Shown: positions 1-5,512 of the stretch, in pieces
How the letters are laid out: each line of letters opens with the position of its first letter
Position numbering within the stretch: position 1 is the first letter of the stretch
DNA from: JAICUY01 sp038250515
GTDB lineage: Bacteria > Chloroflexota > Limnocylindria > QHBO01
DNA: 8,330 nt
NCBI GenBank assembly: GCA_038250515.1
Contig: JBBSCG010000070.1
Coordinates: forward strand, 1 to 8,330
Reading direction: 5' to 3'
The notes under the pieces: model-generated
The model's input: the letters and a program-made list of their open reading frames with translations, nothing else
What the model was told of the DNA's origin: nothing
The model's database searches: none
Made by a program: the position numbers and the translations under genes

Positions 1-256
1 AAAGTAGGCACCGAAGAGAGCCCCAGCAGCTAGAGATTCAGGCGGCAAGGAAGCAAAGCGCACGCCGCCACGGAGACGCGGTCAGATCGCCTTGCATTGC
101 CGAATTCACTGGTTCGCCATATCGCCTGGCAGTGTGGCACTGACATCGAGCGTTTCCATCGACCGATCGGCCAGGGACCTCGGCAGCCCAGGATGACCGT
201 ACCGGTTTGGCGCCCCTCGGTGCGATCGCGCACATTTCAAGCGCTAGAGTCGCAGG
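1..256. other. Left-edge stretch with no supported gene
   Basis: No convincing coding frame was found. Open frames here lack family resemblance and lack the strong G/C third-position bias of the real genes. A plus-strand frame from base 1 stops at a TAG at 31-33 and could be the last ten codons of an upstream gene, but that is too short to claim. A 6 bp inverted repeat (GGCGGC at 41-46, GCCGCC at 64-69) and a small hairpin (GTGCG/CGCAC, 220-233) just upstream of the first glycosyltransferase are visible. Neither is followed by a T-run. I see no good -35/-10 pair. Confidence 0.5.
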
Positions 257-1195
257 ATGCCACGGCGTCGGATCATTACCCGCCTCGCCCGCGACGTGGC
301 GCTGGCCGTTTCGGTCGCGTGGCTGGTCTACACACTCGCGTCCTGGTTCCTGGCCTGGAATCCCGCTGATGCAGGTGCCTATTACGACGCGGCCGAGCGG
401 CTGAAATCCGGCGCCCCGCTCTATCCGGCGGTGAATCCGGAGGCGCACGAGGTGTACCGATACGCTCCGTGGTTTGCCGCCGCCTGGATCCCCATCACCA
501 TCATGCCGCGCGACCTGGCGCTCCACGGATGGTCGCTGCTCATGCTCGGTGCGAGCCTCGCTGCCGTATGGCCCCTGCTTCGCCGACCGTCGTGGGCATC
601 GCTCATCCTTGCGGTGCTGTGCGCACAGGTGCTGGTCGAAACCGCAATGTTCGGCAACGCACACCCTCTGGTGGTCGCCATGCTGTCGCTCACGGTCAGG
701 CGCCGAACCGGTCCATTCTGGGTTGGAGTAGCAACGTCGCTCAAGCTCGTACCCGTGCTGTTCGCCCTCGTCTGGCTCGTGCGAGGGGAGTGGCGGAAGG
801 CCCTGATCGCCATCGGCACCGCGATCGTGTTGTGGTTGCCAGCGCTGGCGTTCGACCTGTCGCACTACGTCGTCAGCCCGGGGACCGGCCTGCTCTCGCT
901 GTATGCCGTCTCCCCCGCACTGTGGCTGGTGGCGGCGTTGGCCTCCGTCGGGTGGCGGGGCTATGCGCTTGTGACCCGGTCGCGGTTCACCTGGACGTCT
1001 GCGGCGATCCTCATGTTCCTCGGCCCGCCACGCGTCGCGACTTCATACCTGGCCTTCCTCGTGCCCGGGCTCGAGCTCACGCGACGCGATGGATCGCTCC
1101 GCTCTTTCAGCTCCGATCATCCTCGAGCTTCCTCCTCGCCGGATGCCTCATCACGCGATTGGGAAGCGCCGACCAATAGGATTGCCGAGTCGTAG
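257..1195 (+). CDS. GT87 (DUF2029) family membrane glycosyltransferase, copy A
   Basis: Predicted polytopic membrane protein of 312 residues. GT87 proteins are GT-C fold enzymes that generally move mannose from polyprenyl-phosphate-mannose onto envelope glycans or glycolipids; the acceptor here is unknown. After a basic N-terminus and a first membrane helix (about 11-33) comes the family-type loop with a likely catalytic Asp38 and the pattern AYYDAAERLKSGAPLYP (41-57), then YRYAPWFA (67-74), FGNAHPL (132-138), RRTGPFW (149-155) and SLKLVP (161-166). All of these recur in the two minus-strand copies. Several more hydrophobic helices follow to about residue 270. The last 40 or so residues are hydrophilic and Ser/Arg-rich; from about residue 287 they are read antisense to the end of copy B, a 79 bp tail-to-tail overlap. 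The ATG start is preceded only by a weak AGG. Family assignment is firm, substrate is not. Confidence 0.85.
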   Translation: MPRRRIITRLARDVALAVSVAWLVYTLASWFLAWNPADAGAYYDAAERLKSGAPLYPAVNPEAHEVYRYAPWFAAAWIPITIMPRDLALHGWSLLMLGASLAAVWPLLRRPSWASLILAVLCAQVLVETAMFGNAHPLVVAMLSLTVRRRTGPFWVGVATSLKLVPVLFALVWLVRGEWRKALIAIGTAIVLWLPALAFDLSHYVVSPGTGLLSLYAVSPALWLVAALASVGWRGYALVTRSRFTWTSAAILMFLGPPRVATSYLAFLVPGLELTRRDGSLRSFSSDHPRASSSPDASSRDWEAPTNRIAES

Positions 1196-1980
1196 AGATA
1201 GAGCCGCGGCGTGACCAGGTAAGATGCGGCCGCTCCCGCCAAGGCGCCGTACCTGGGATACCGGCGTGCGACAAACAGAGCAGCGGCCGTGGCACCGCCT
1301 CCTAGGACCAGCCATGCCCATGGGGTAATGGCAGCGCCGCCTGAGTCGAAGGTCACCGGCGCCAGCTCGAACAGGGCGACGGGAGCCCACAGGACGGAGG
1401 CGACCATCCCCGCCAGCAGCGCGGCTCCCCACTGGCGCCGGCCGACGTACATGGCGCACAGCAGGAACGGGGTAATCTTCAGTGATGCCGCCACGCCGAT
1501 CGCTATCGGTCAGAGGCGCGTACCCGTCGTCCAAACCAGCAGAGCGATCATCGGTGCTTCCACGTTGCCGGATGCGCTCACAGCAACCAGAAGCGGGCCG
1601 AAGATAGCCGCCAGCGCCAGCGCCTCGGCTCGGCCGTCTCGGATGAGCGGCAGCACCGCCAGGACCGAGCATGCGAGCGTAAAGCCCGTCCACGTCACGA
1701 CGAGCAGACTCCAGGGCAGGTAGGAGAGCGGCACGAAGGCGTACGCGAACCACGGCGCATAGCGATACGCGGTCCACGGTGTCACGTCCCCGCCGTACAG
1801 TTGTCCATCATCGCGGATGCGAAGTGCAGCCGACTGGTACGCGTGCAGGTCGTTGAAGTGCCAGTCGGTGAAGGCCCAGCCGATAGTTACGAGGCCGATC
1901 GCGACAATGATGGCGATGACCACGAGGCGCGCGACCCGCTGCCGACCGAGCTCTTGGTGGCTGACACAGGTCGGACTCAT
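1117..1980 (-). pseudogene. GT87 family glycosyltransferase, copy B, interrupted by an in-frame TGA
   Basis: The reading frame codes 156 residues, meets TGA at 1510-1512, then continues in the same frame for about 130 more GT87-like residues to a TGA at 1117-1119. The first part holds Asp44, the AYQSAALRIRDDGQLY loop (47-62) and YRYAPWFA (72-79). The part after the stop begins PIAIGVAASLKITP, matching SLKVFP in copy C and SLKLVP in copy A. Aligned to RRTGPFW (A) and RRSGPLW (C), the stop sits exactly on the conserved Gly, so one change, GGA to TGA, explains it; no frameshift is needed. Its ATG overlaps the TGA of copy C (ATGA, 1977-1980), indicating translational coupling. It could be a true pseudogene, an assembly error, or a split gene: a GTG at 1492-1494 could restart translation. 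TGA also ends this gene and copy C at the natural end of homology, which argues against recoding. Confidence 0.8.
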
Positions 1981-2894
1981 TGGCCGTCAACCTGTTGTGG
2001 CTGCGAAGGCTCATGGGCACCACCAATGAGCATGTACGTGACGTCGTAGACAAAGAGTCTCGGGAGGCTCAGGCAAACGGTCGTGGCTGCGGCCAGCCAG
2101 GCCCACGGACTTCGCGCGAGCATCAAGGTCAGCAGGCCACTTGCCGCTGCGACGGCAAGGTAGAGGAGCGGCCATGCGATCAGAACCGCTGCTCCTCCCG
2201 CGCTCGTCGGATAGTGCTCCAGTCTGTAGACGAGGAACGGGCCGACGAAGAGGGCGGTCATGGCCAATGTAAGGCCTGCCTTCCTCCATTCACCTCGACC
2301 CACGTACACGAGCACGTACAACAGTGGGAACACCTTCAGCGAAGCGGCCATTGCGATCCAGAGCGGACCGGAGCGCCGCTCAACTCCGAGCATCAAAGCG
2401 GCAATCATCAGCGGCTGGACGTTGCCGATCGCTGAAATGCCGATGAGCACGGGCCAGAAAAAGACGATCCCCAGCCAGGCACCGCGCCGCGCCAGTGGCA
2501 TCATCGCAATCGTGCTCGCCGCGACGAGAACGGCAGACCAGATGGCGCCCGCCAGCTGCATCGGCAGGTACGTGAACGGAATCGCCAGCCAGGCAAACCA
2601 CGGCGAGTACCGGTAGACGTCGGAAGCCTCGACATTGGATACGACCGGATAGAGCTCCCGCCCATCACGCAGGCGCACCGCTGCATTCCAGTAAGCCGCT
2701 GCATCGGCCATGTGCCATGCGCTGGCGGCGAAGTACAGGTACGCAATCGCCATTCCGATGATGACCGCAAGGGCCACGATCCGCGCAAGCCGGACGAGGC
2801 GTCGCGGCGGACCGATCGCAAGCCCCGACCGCGGTCCGTGAAGCGCCCTGCGGGCGGGAAGATCGGCGATGCGTATCACGACGCGACGCGACAT
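1977..2894 (-). CDS. GT87 (DUF2029) family membrane glycosyltransferase, copy C
   Basis: Intact paralogue of copies A and B, 305 residues from the ATG at 2892-2894. The open frame extends further upstream to 3296, but that part is Arg/Ser-rich, has no family similarity and overlaps a better small gene, so the internal ATG was chosen; no clear Shine-Dalgarno precedes it. Features in order: basic N-terminus (1-38), first membrane helix (39-58), loop with likely catalytic Asp64 and AYWNAAVRLRDGRELYP (67-83), YRYSPWFA (94-101), IGNVQPLM (156-163), RRSGPLW (173-179), SLKVFP (185-190), GRGEWRKA (199-206), then further helices to about 290 and a short hydrophilic tail. By family knowledge it is expected to be a polyprenyl-phosphate-sugar dependent enzyme acting at the outer face of the inner membrane. 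It is co-transcribed with, and ATGA-coupled to, copy B. Confidence 0.83.
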   Translation of the reverse strand: MSRRVVIRIADLPARRALHGPRSGLAIGPPRRLVRLARIVALAVIIGMAIAYLYFAASAWHMADAAAYWNAAVRLRDGRELYPVVSNVEASDVYRYSPWFAWLAIPFTYLPMQLAGAIWSAVLVAASTIAMMPLARRGAWLGIVFFWPVLIGISAIGNVQPLMIAALMLGVERRSGPLWIAMAASLKVFPLLYVLVYVGRGEWRKAGLTLAMTALFVGPFLVYRLEHYPTSAGGAAVLIAWPLLYLAVAAASGLLTLMLARSPWAWLAAATTVCLSLPRLFVYDVTYMLIGGAHEPSQPQQVDGQ

Positions 2895-2916
2895 CGAGAC
2901 AAGGGTGCTTCGATAG

Positions 2917-3075
2917 CTACTCCGCTGCGCGGTCTGCGCCCTCTTTCGCCGAGCCGGCCTGACCGACCTTCGACATCCGCACTCGCCCACGGGTCTTTGC
3001 CCGCGTGGCGTAAAAGAAGACGAAGATGAGCGTGCTAGCCAGAAGAAAGATGACGAGAAAGAATTCAGATGGCAC
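2917..3075 (-). CDS. Small single-pass membrane protein, unknown function
   Basis: A 52-residue frame starting at GTG 3073-3075. The start was chosen because GGAGG lies nine bases upstream; a longer version from the ATG at 3145-3147 has no ribosome site. The protein opens with a few residues (VPSEF), then one strongly hydrophobic segment, FFLVIFLLASTLIFVFFYA (about 5-23), followed by a basic, probably cytoplasmic tail rich in Arg, Lys and Ala. I do not recognise a family. It ends 22 bases before copy C, on the same strand, so it is probably the first gene of the small protein-C-B transcript and could be a helper of the membrane glycosyltransferase; that role is inference. It may also be a chance frame. 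Confidence 0.5.
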   Translation of the reverse strand: MPSEFFLVIFLLASTLIFVFFYATRAKTRGRVRMSKVGQAGSAKEGADRAAE

Positions 3076-3084
3076 CGGATGAAT

Positions 3085-3089
3085 CCTCC
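3085..3089 (-). promoter_or_regulatory. Shine-Dalgarno of the small membrane protein
   Basis: On the minus strand GGAGG precedes a GTG by nine bases. It is the clearest ribosome site in this part of the window and decides the start of the small membrane protein. Confidence 0.5.
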
Positions 3090-3148
3090 GCTTCGGACCG
3101 CGTGCATGCGCGATCTCCACGCGCATCCTGCGTCCGGCCTGCGACATT

Positions 3149-3163
3149 CGAAATGGCCCGATA
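3149..3163 (-). promoter_or_regulatory. Candidate operator half of a facing pair
   Basis: On the minus strand this reads TATCGGGCCATTTCG. The plus-strand sequence at 3286-3300, TATCGGCCCATTTGG, matches it at 13 of 15 positions in the opposite orientation. The two differences are a G/C and a C/G exchange. Both lie in the divergent intergenic region, as expected of binding sites for a shared regulator, but chance similarity is possible. Confidence 0.25.
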
Positions 3164-3232
3164 GGACCAGGTGCGACGTCAAAGCTCGGGGGTGGCCACC
3201 GTAATGCTCCCGGTGAGACTCCTTATCTCCGC

Positions 3233-3244
3233 GGAAGCGCTTCC
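3233..3244. repeat. Perfect 12 bp palindrome
   Basis: GGAAGCGCTTCC is a perfect 12 bp palindrome in the divergent intergenic region. It could be a dimeric regulator site or chance in GC-rich DNA; no T-run follows, so a terminator is unlikely. Confidence 0.35.
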
Positions 3245-3277
3245 CGAGGGCGACTTTGGTGGGTAGTGCCCCCCGTG

Positions 3278-3324
3278 GGAACCGGTATCGGCCCATTTGG
3301 TCGCATTCCCCGAATACCGGTTCC
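3278..3324. repeat. 11 bp perfect inverted repeat upstream of the GT4 gene
   Basis: Arms GGAACCGGTAT (3278-3288) and ATACCGGTTCC (3314-3324) are exact reverse complements separated by 25 bases. The spacer contains the right-hand member of the facing 15-mer pair. It lies about 115 bases upstream of the predicted -35 box of the GT4 promoter. It may be an operator, or an RNA hairpin if transcription starts further upstream. Confidence 0.45.
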
Positions 3325-3438
3325 TGTCGGGACCGTTAGGCCGCAGCGCGGGCCTGTGGCCGAGCCAACAGGTCGTGAGGGGACTGTTACGCTGATTTGC
3401 GGCGCTCGCCCGTCGAGCCGCCCGCACGCCTGACCGCT

Positions 3439-3467
3439 TTGACTTGTAAAGCGCCTCACCTTACGAT
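3439..3467 (+). promoter_or_regulatory. Predicted sigma-70-type promoter of the GT4 gene
   Basis: TTGACT (3439-3444, 5 of 6 to TTGACA) is followed after exactly 17 bases by TACGAT (3462-3467, 4 of 6 to TATAAT). A transcript would start near 3474, giving a leader of about 50 bases before the ATG at 3524. Position, spacing and orientation agree; it is untested. Confidence 0.5.
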
Positions 3468-3523
3468 TCGCCCGTGACTCTCCCCACCGACTTTCGCACG
3501 CGTCTCCCTGGGCGGCTGAACCC

Positions 3524-4801
3524 ATGACCCCCACCCGATCCCAACGTCCGCTCGCGCCTGAGCATGAAGGCGCCATCGGCAGCGCGGCCTACCGAAGGCA
3601 CCGGCGGACGCATCGTTCCAGGGGACACTCCCGACCACGCATCCTCCAGCTGCTGGCGACCGGTGGCAACGGCGGCGCCCAGGAGAGCTACACCGGGCTG
3701 ATGCTGCGCCTGGATCGCAGCCGGTACGAGATCCGCGCGCTCTCCCTCTCGGCGGGCAGTGCGGTGCAGCGCCTGCGGCGCCTTGGCCTGGCGGTCGACG
3801 TCATCGACGAGCCCGACGACGAAGCCGCCGTCCGTGAGCTCGCCGCTTACCTGCGTCGCGAGGAGTTCGACCTCGTGCACGCGCACATGTACCGCGCCGA
3901 AGTGATCGGGACCCGTGCGGCGGTCGCCGCTCGCACGCCGGTGATCATGGCCACCGTCCATTCTTCGCGCGTCCGTTCGCCTGCCGACATCGCGACGTTG
4001 GCGGCGCTTACCCCGCACATGGACCGCTTGATCGTGCCGTCCGGGAGCATCCGCGCCAAAGTGGAGCGCGAGGGTCGGCTTGGCGCCGAGTTCTCCATCA
4101 TCCCCAACGGCGTCGACCTGTCGCGCTTCGCCGCGCCCGCTCCTCCCTGCTCACTGCGCGACGACTTCGGCATTCCCTGCGACGCCTTCCTGGCCGGCGT
4201 GGTCGCGCGCCTCGAGCCCGAGAAGGGGCATGCATACCTGATCGACGCCTGGCCATCGGTCGTCGCTTCGGTCGACGATGCCTGGCTGGCCATCGTCGGC
4301 GAAGGCTCACTGACCGATGCACTGCGTGCGCGTGCGGCGGGCTCACGTCAGATTGTGTTCACCGGGCGCCGCGACGACATCAGCGCGGTGACTTCCGACC
4401 TGTCCGTCGCCGTGCTGCCCAGCCTGCGCGAGGCCCAGGGCATCTCCATCCTTGAAGCCATGGCGCGATGCCGCCCGGTCGTCGCCTCCCGCGTCGGCGG
4501 CATTCCCGAAGTCATCACCGATGACTTCGACGGGTTGCTCGTGCCTCCGGCCTCGCCGCCAGCGTTGGCCGCCGCTCTCGTCCGGTTGGCGCGTTCGCCG
4601 GAACTGCGGTTGCGGTTGGGGGAGGCCGGTCGCAACACCGTGGTCGCGCGCTTCAGCATCGATGCCCAGGTGCGCCGCATTGAGGAGGTGTACGACGAGG
4701 AGTTCCTGCGTGCCGGCGTGCTGCCGGGGACTGCTACCGCGTCTTCGCCGGTTCGCGGGACCCCATCGGACCGTGGTGCCCTCGAGGTCCCGCCGGTCTA
4801 G
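3524..4801 (+). CDS. GT4-family glycosyltransferase
   Basis: Cytoplasmic or membrane-associated GT-B glycosyltransferase of 425 residues that would transfer a sugar from a nucleotide-sugar donor during envelope polysaccharide or glycolipid assembly; donor and acceptor cannot be read from sequence. An Arg/His-rich leader of about 37 residues precedes the first Rossmann domain, which opens RPRILQLLATGGNGGAQE (37-54). FDLVHAHMYRAEVIG (115-129) is the usual central motif of that domain. The second domain starts near 220 with GVVARLEPEKGHAYLI (225-240; Arg229 and Lys234 are the expected phosphate-binding pair). The EX7E motif is Glu303 to Glu311 in LREAQGISILEAMA, followed by VGGIPEV (324-330). 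Cys316 replaces the Gly common in EAMAxGxPV. A Pro/Ser/Thr-rich tail begins around 400. It has its own predicted promoter; the start has only a weak ribosome site, but no other in-frame ATG fits. Confidence 0.9.
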   Translation: MTPTRSQRPLAPEHEGAIGSAAYRRHRRTHRSRGHSRPRILQLLATGGNGGAQESYTGLMLRLDRSRYEIRALSLSAGSAVQRLRRLGLAVDVIDEPDDEAAVRELAAYLRREEFDLVHAHMYRAEVIGTRAAVAARTPVIMATVHSSRVRSPADIATLAALTPHMDRLIVPSGSIRAKVEREGRLGAEFSIIPNGVDLSRFAAPAPPCSLRDDFGIPCDAFLAGVVARLEPEKGHAYLIDAWPSVVASVDDAWLAIVGEGSLTDALRARAAGSRQIVFTGRRDDISAVTSDLSVAVLPSLREAQGISILEAMARCRPVVASRVGGIPEVITDDFDGLLVPPASPPALAAALVRLARSPELRLRLGEAGRNTVVARFSIDAQVRRIEEVYDEEFLRAGVLPGTATASSPVRGTPSDRGALEVPPV

Positions 4802-4803
4802 CC

Positions 4804-4819
4804 GGTCCGCCGGCGGACC
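4804..4819 (+). terminator. Perfect GC-rich palindrome just after the GT4 stop, possible terminator
   Basis: GGTCCGCCGGCGGACC is a perfect 16 bp palindrome beginning two bases after the GT4 stop codon. As RNA it would form a 6 bp stem with a CCGG loop. What follows is TTGCAGCATTT, not a real U-run, so intrinsic termination is plausible but not typical. It abuts the 143 bp inverted-repeat segment. Confidence 0.4.
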
Positions 4820-4962
4820 TTGCAGCATTTGGCCGTATCCGCCATAGGGCCCATCGGTATCGGTCCCAAATGGGTCTCTCGTTGGCGCTCAACTGTCTGC
4901 CGCGAAAGCGGCCATCAGCGAGCGTTCCGATGGCCGTCAGAGCCCGCCGCCAAATGCTGCAA
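4820..4962. repeat. 143 bp segment bounded by 16 bp terminal inverted repeats
   Basis: The left end TTGCAGCATTTGGCCG (4820-4835) and the right end read on the minus strand, TTGCAGCATTTGGCGG (4947-4962), agree at 15 of 16 positions, the first 14 without a break. Inside are a further 7 bp pair (CCATCGG 4851-4857 with CCGATGG 4927-4933) almost on the same axis and a hairpin at 4884-4926. It fills most of the 203 bp gap between two convergent genes. It could be a miniature inverted-repeat element, a REP-like palindromic unit or a large bidirectional terminator. No target-site duplication is visible at these borders (GGACC on the left, AACGT on the right), which weakens the mobile-element reading. 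Confidence 0.5.
4884..4926 (+). other. Stem-loop with GAAA tetraloop inside the 143 bp segment
   Basis: GGCGCTC pairs with GAGCGTT (two G-T wobbles), CTG with CAG, and GCCGC with GCGGC around a GAAA tetraloop (4904-4907). The stems stack along nearly one axis, separated by small internal loops. A GNRA loop suggests a folded RNA rather than only a DNA palindrome. Transcription of this region is not shown. Confidence 0.4.
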
Positions 4963-5004
4963 AACGTCGCCAGGGAACCCTGCCTGTCGGCGGCCAGCCC
5001 GCGG

Positions 5005-5472
5005 CTAGGCGACGACCCGGTCGCGGTCTCCGAGCTTCAGCACGGCCAGGATCAGGAGCTCGATCAGCAGGTACCCGATCAGCCCCACCAGCGCAGCAAC
5101 GTCGAAGACGCTGCGACCGACCGGTCGGACCGTGTCGAAGCTGAACACGCCGCGGAACGGCGCCACGAACGGCTCCGTGATGCCGTAGATGCCGTCCACG
5201 ATCCCGTTCCCCTCATTGGCGCCCAGTGCCAGCAGCACGATGCGCAGGATCAGCAGCGCAAACAGGATGCCGAACAGCAGCGCAATCACACGCCGCGCGT
5301 AGTAGAGCGGTCCGGGTCCGGTCGCCACATGGCCGCCGCGATCGGCATTCACGTTCACCTGGCTGCCCGGGACTGGCGCCGAAGCCGGCGCAACGGGCCG
5401 CTCCCGCTCGACGATGCGCTCCCGCTCGATGACGTCGGTGTCGTCGCGTGTCGGATCATCTCGGTATGTCAT
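5005..5472 (-). CDS. YggT-family integral membrane protein
   Basis: A 155-residue protein. The first 57 residues are hydrophilic and charged, including IERERIVERERP (15-26), a short internal repeat of the RER type, then a Pro/Ala-rich linker. Two membrane helices follow, at about 60-84 (RVIALLFGILFALLILRIVL core) and 122-146 (LVGLIGYLLIELLILAVL core). Between them is a connecting segment with PFVAPFRGVF (101-110), close to the P-x-x-x-P-x-R pattern of YggT proteins. YggT relatives are small inner-membrane proteins linked to cell shape, division or osmotic behaviour; no catalytic activity is known to me. It starts 40 bases after the methyltransferase stop on the same strand and is probably co-transcribed. 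The charged N-terminal extension is longer than in the typical two-helix member. No strong ribosome site is seen. Confidence 0.75.
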   Translation of the reverse strand: MTYRDDPTRDDTDVIERERIVERERPVAPASAPVPGSQVNVNADRGGHVATGPGPLYYARRVIALLFGILFALLILRIVLLALGANEGNGIVDGIYGITEPFVAPFRGVFSFDTVRPVGRSVFDVAALVGLIGYLLIELLILAVLKLGDRDRVVA

Positions 5473-5512
5473 GGCGACTTGCCGTTGCAGATCGCGTGCC
5501 AGCGCTTGCCCG

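Larger units (their letters stand above)
3076..3523. other. Divergent intergenic region, palindrome-rich, no gene
   Basis: 448 bases separate the minus-strand glycosyltransferase operon from the plus-strand GT4 gene. I see no convincing gene. It contains perfect palindromes GGTGGCCACC (3191-3200) and GGAAGCGCTTCC (3233-3244), an 11 bp inverted repeat (3278-3324), a pair of facing 15-mers (3149-3163 and 3286-3300) and a sigma-70-like promoter near its right end. No comparably good promoter could be found for the minus-strand operon; TTGACG occurs on that strand near 3181 but lacks a well-spaced -10. The layout fits a shared control region, but binding is not demonstrated. Confidence 0.6.

Noticed and set aside
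38..865. Long minus-strand open frame of 275 codons opposite GT87 copy A
   Set aside because: It is rich in Arg, Gly, His and Gln with no family pattern, lies antisense to a clear membrane glycosyltransferase, and is a typical shadow in GC-rich DNA.
3164..3190. Minus-strand promoter for the glycosyltransferase operon (TTGACG near 3177-3182 with TATCGG)
   Set aside because: The spacer between the two elements is only about 13 bases, too short for a sigma-70 promoter.
2895..3296. N-terminal 134-residue extension of GT87 copy C
   Set aside because: The extra part is Ser/Arg-rich without membrane or family features, overlaps the small membrane gene and has no ribosome site; copies A and B start close to the first helix.
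3314..3345. tRNA-like T-arm (CCGGTTCCTGTCGGG)
   Set aside because: It lacks the GGTTCGANTCC consensus and no acceptor or anticodon arms can be folded around it.
4820..4962. Integron attC site or CRISPR-like repeat
   Set aside because: The ends do not match the RYYYAAC/GTTRRRY core boxes of attC sites, no integrase is present, and there is no repeat-spacer array.
4961..4982. Possible minus-strand terminator after the YggT gene (CAGGG/CCCTG then GCGACGTTTT)
   Set aside because: The stem is five base pairs with only two loop bases, and the four Ts start six bases after it; too weak to call.
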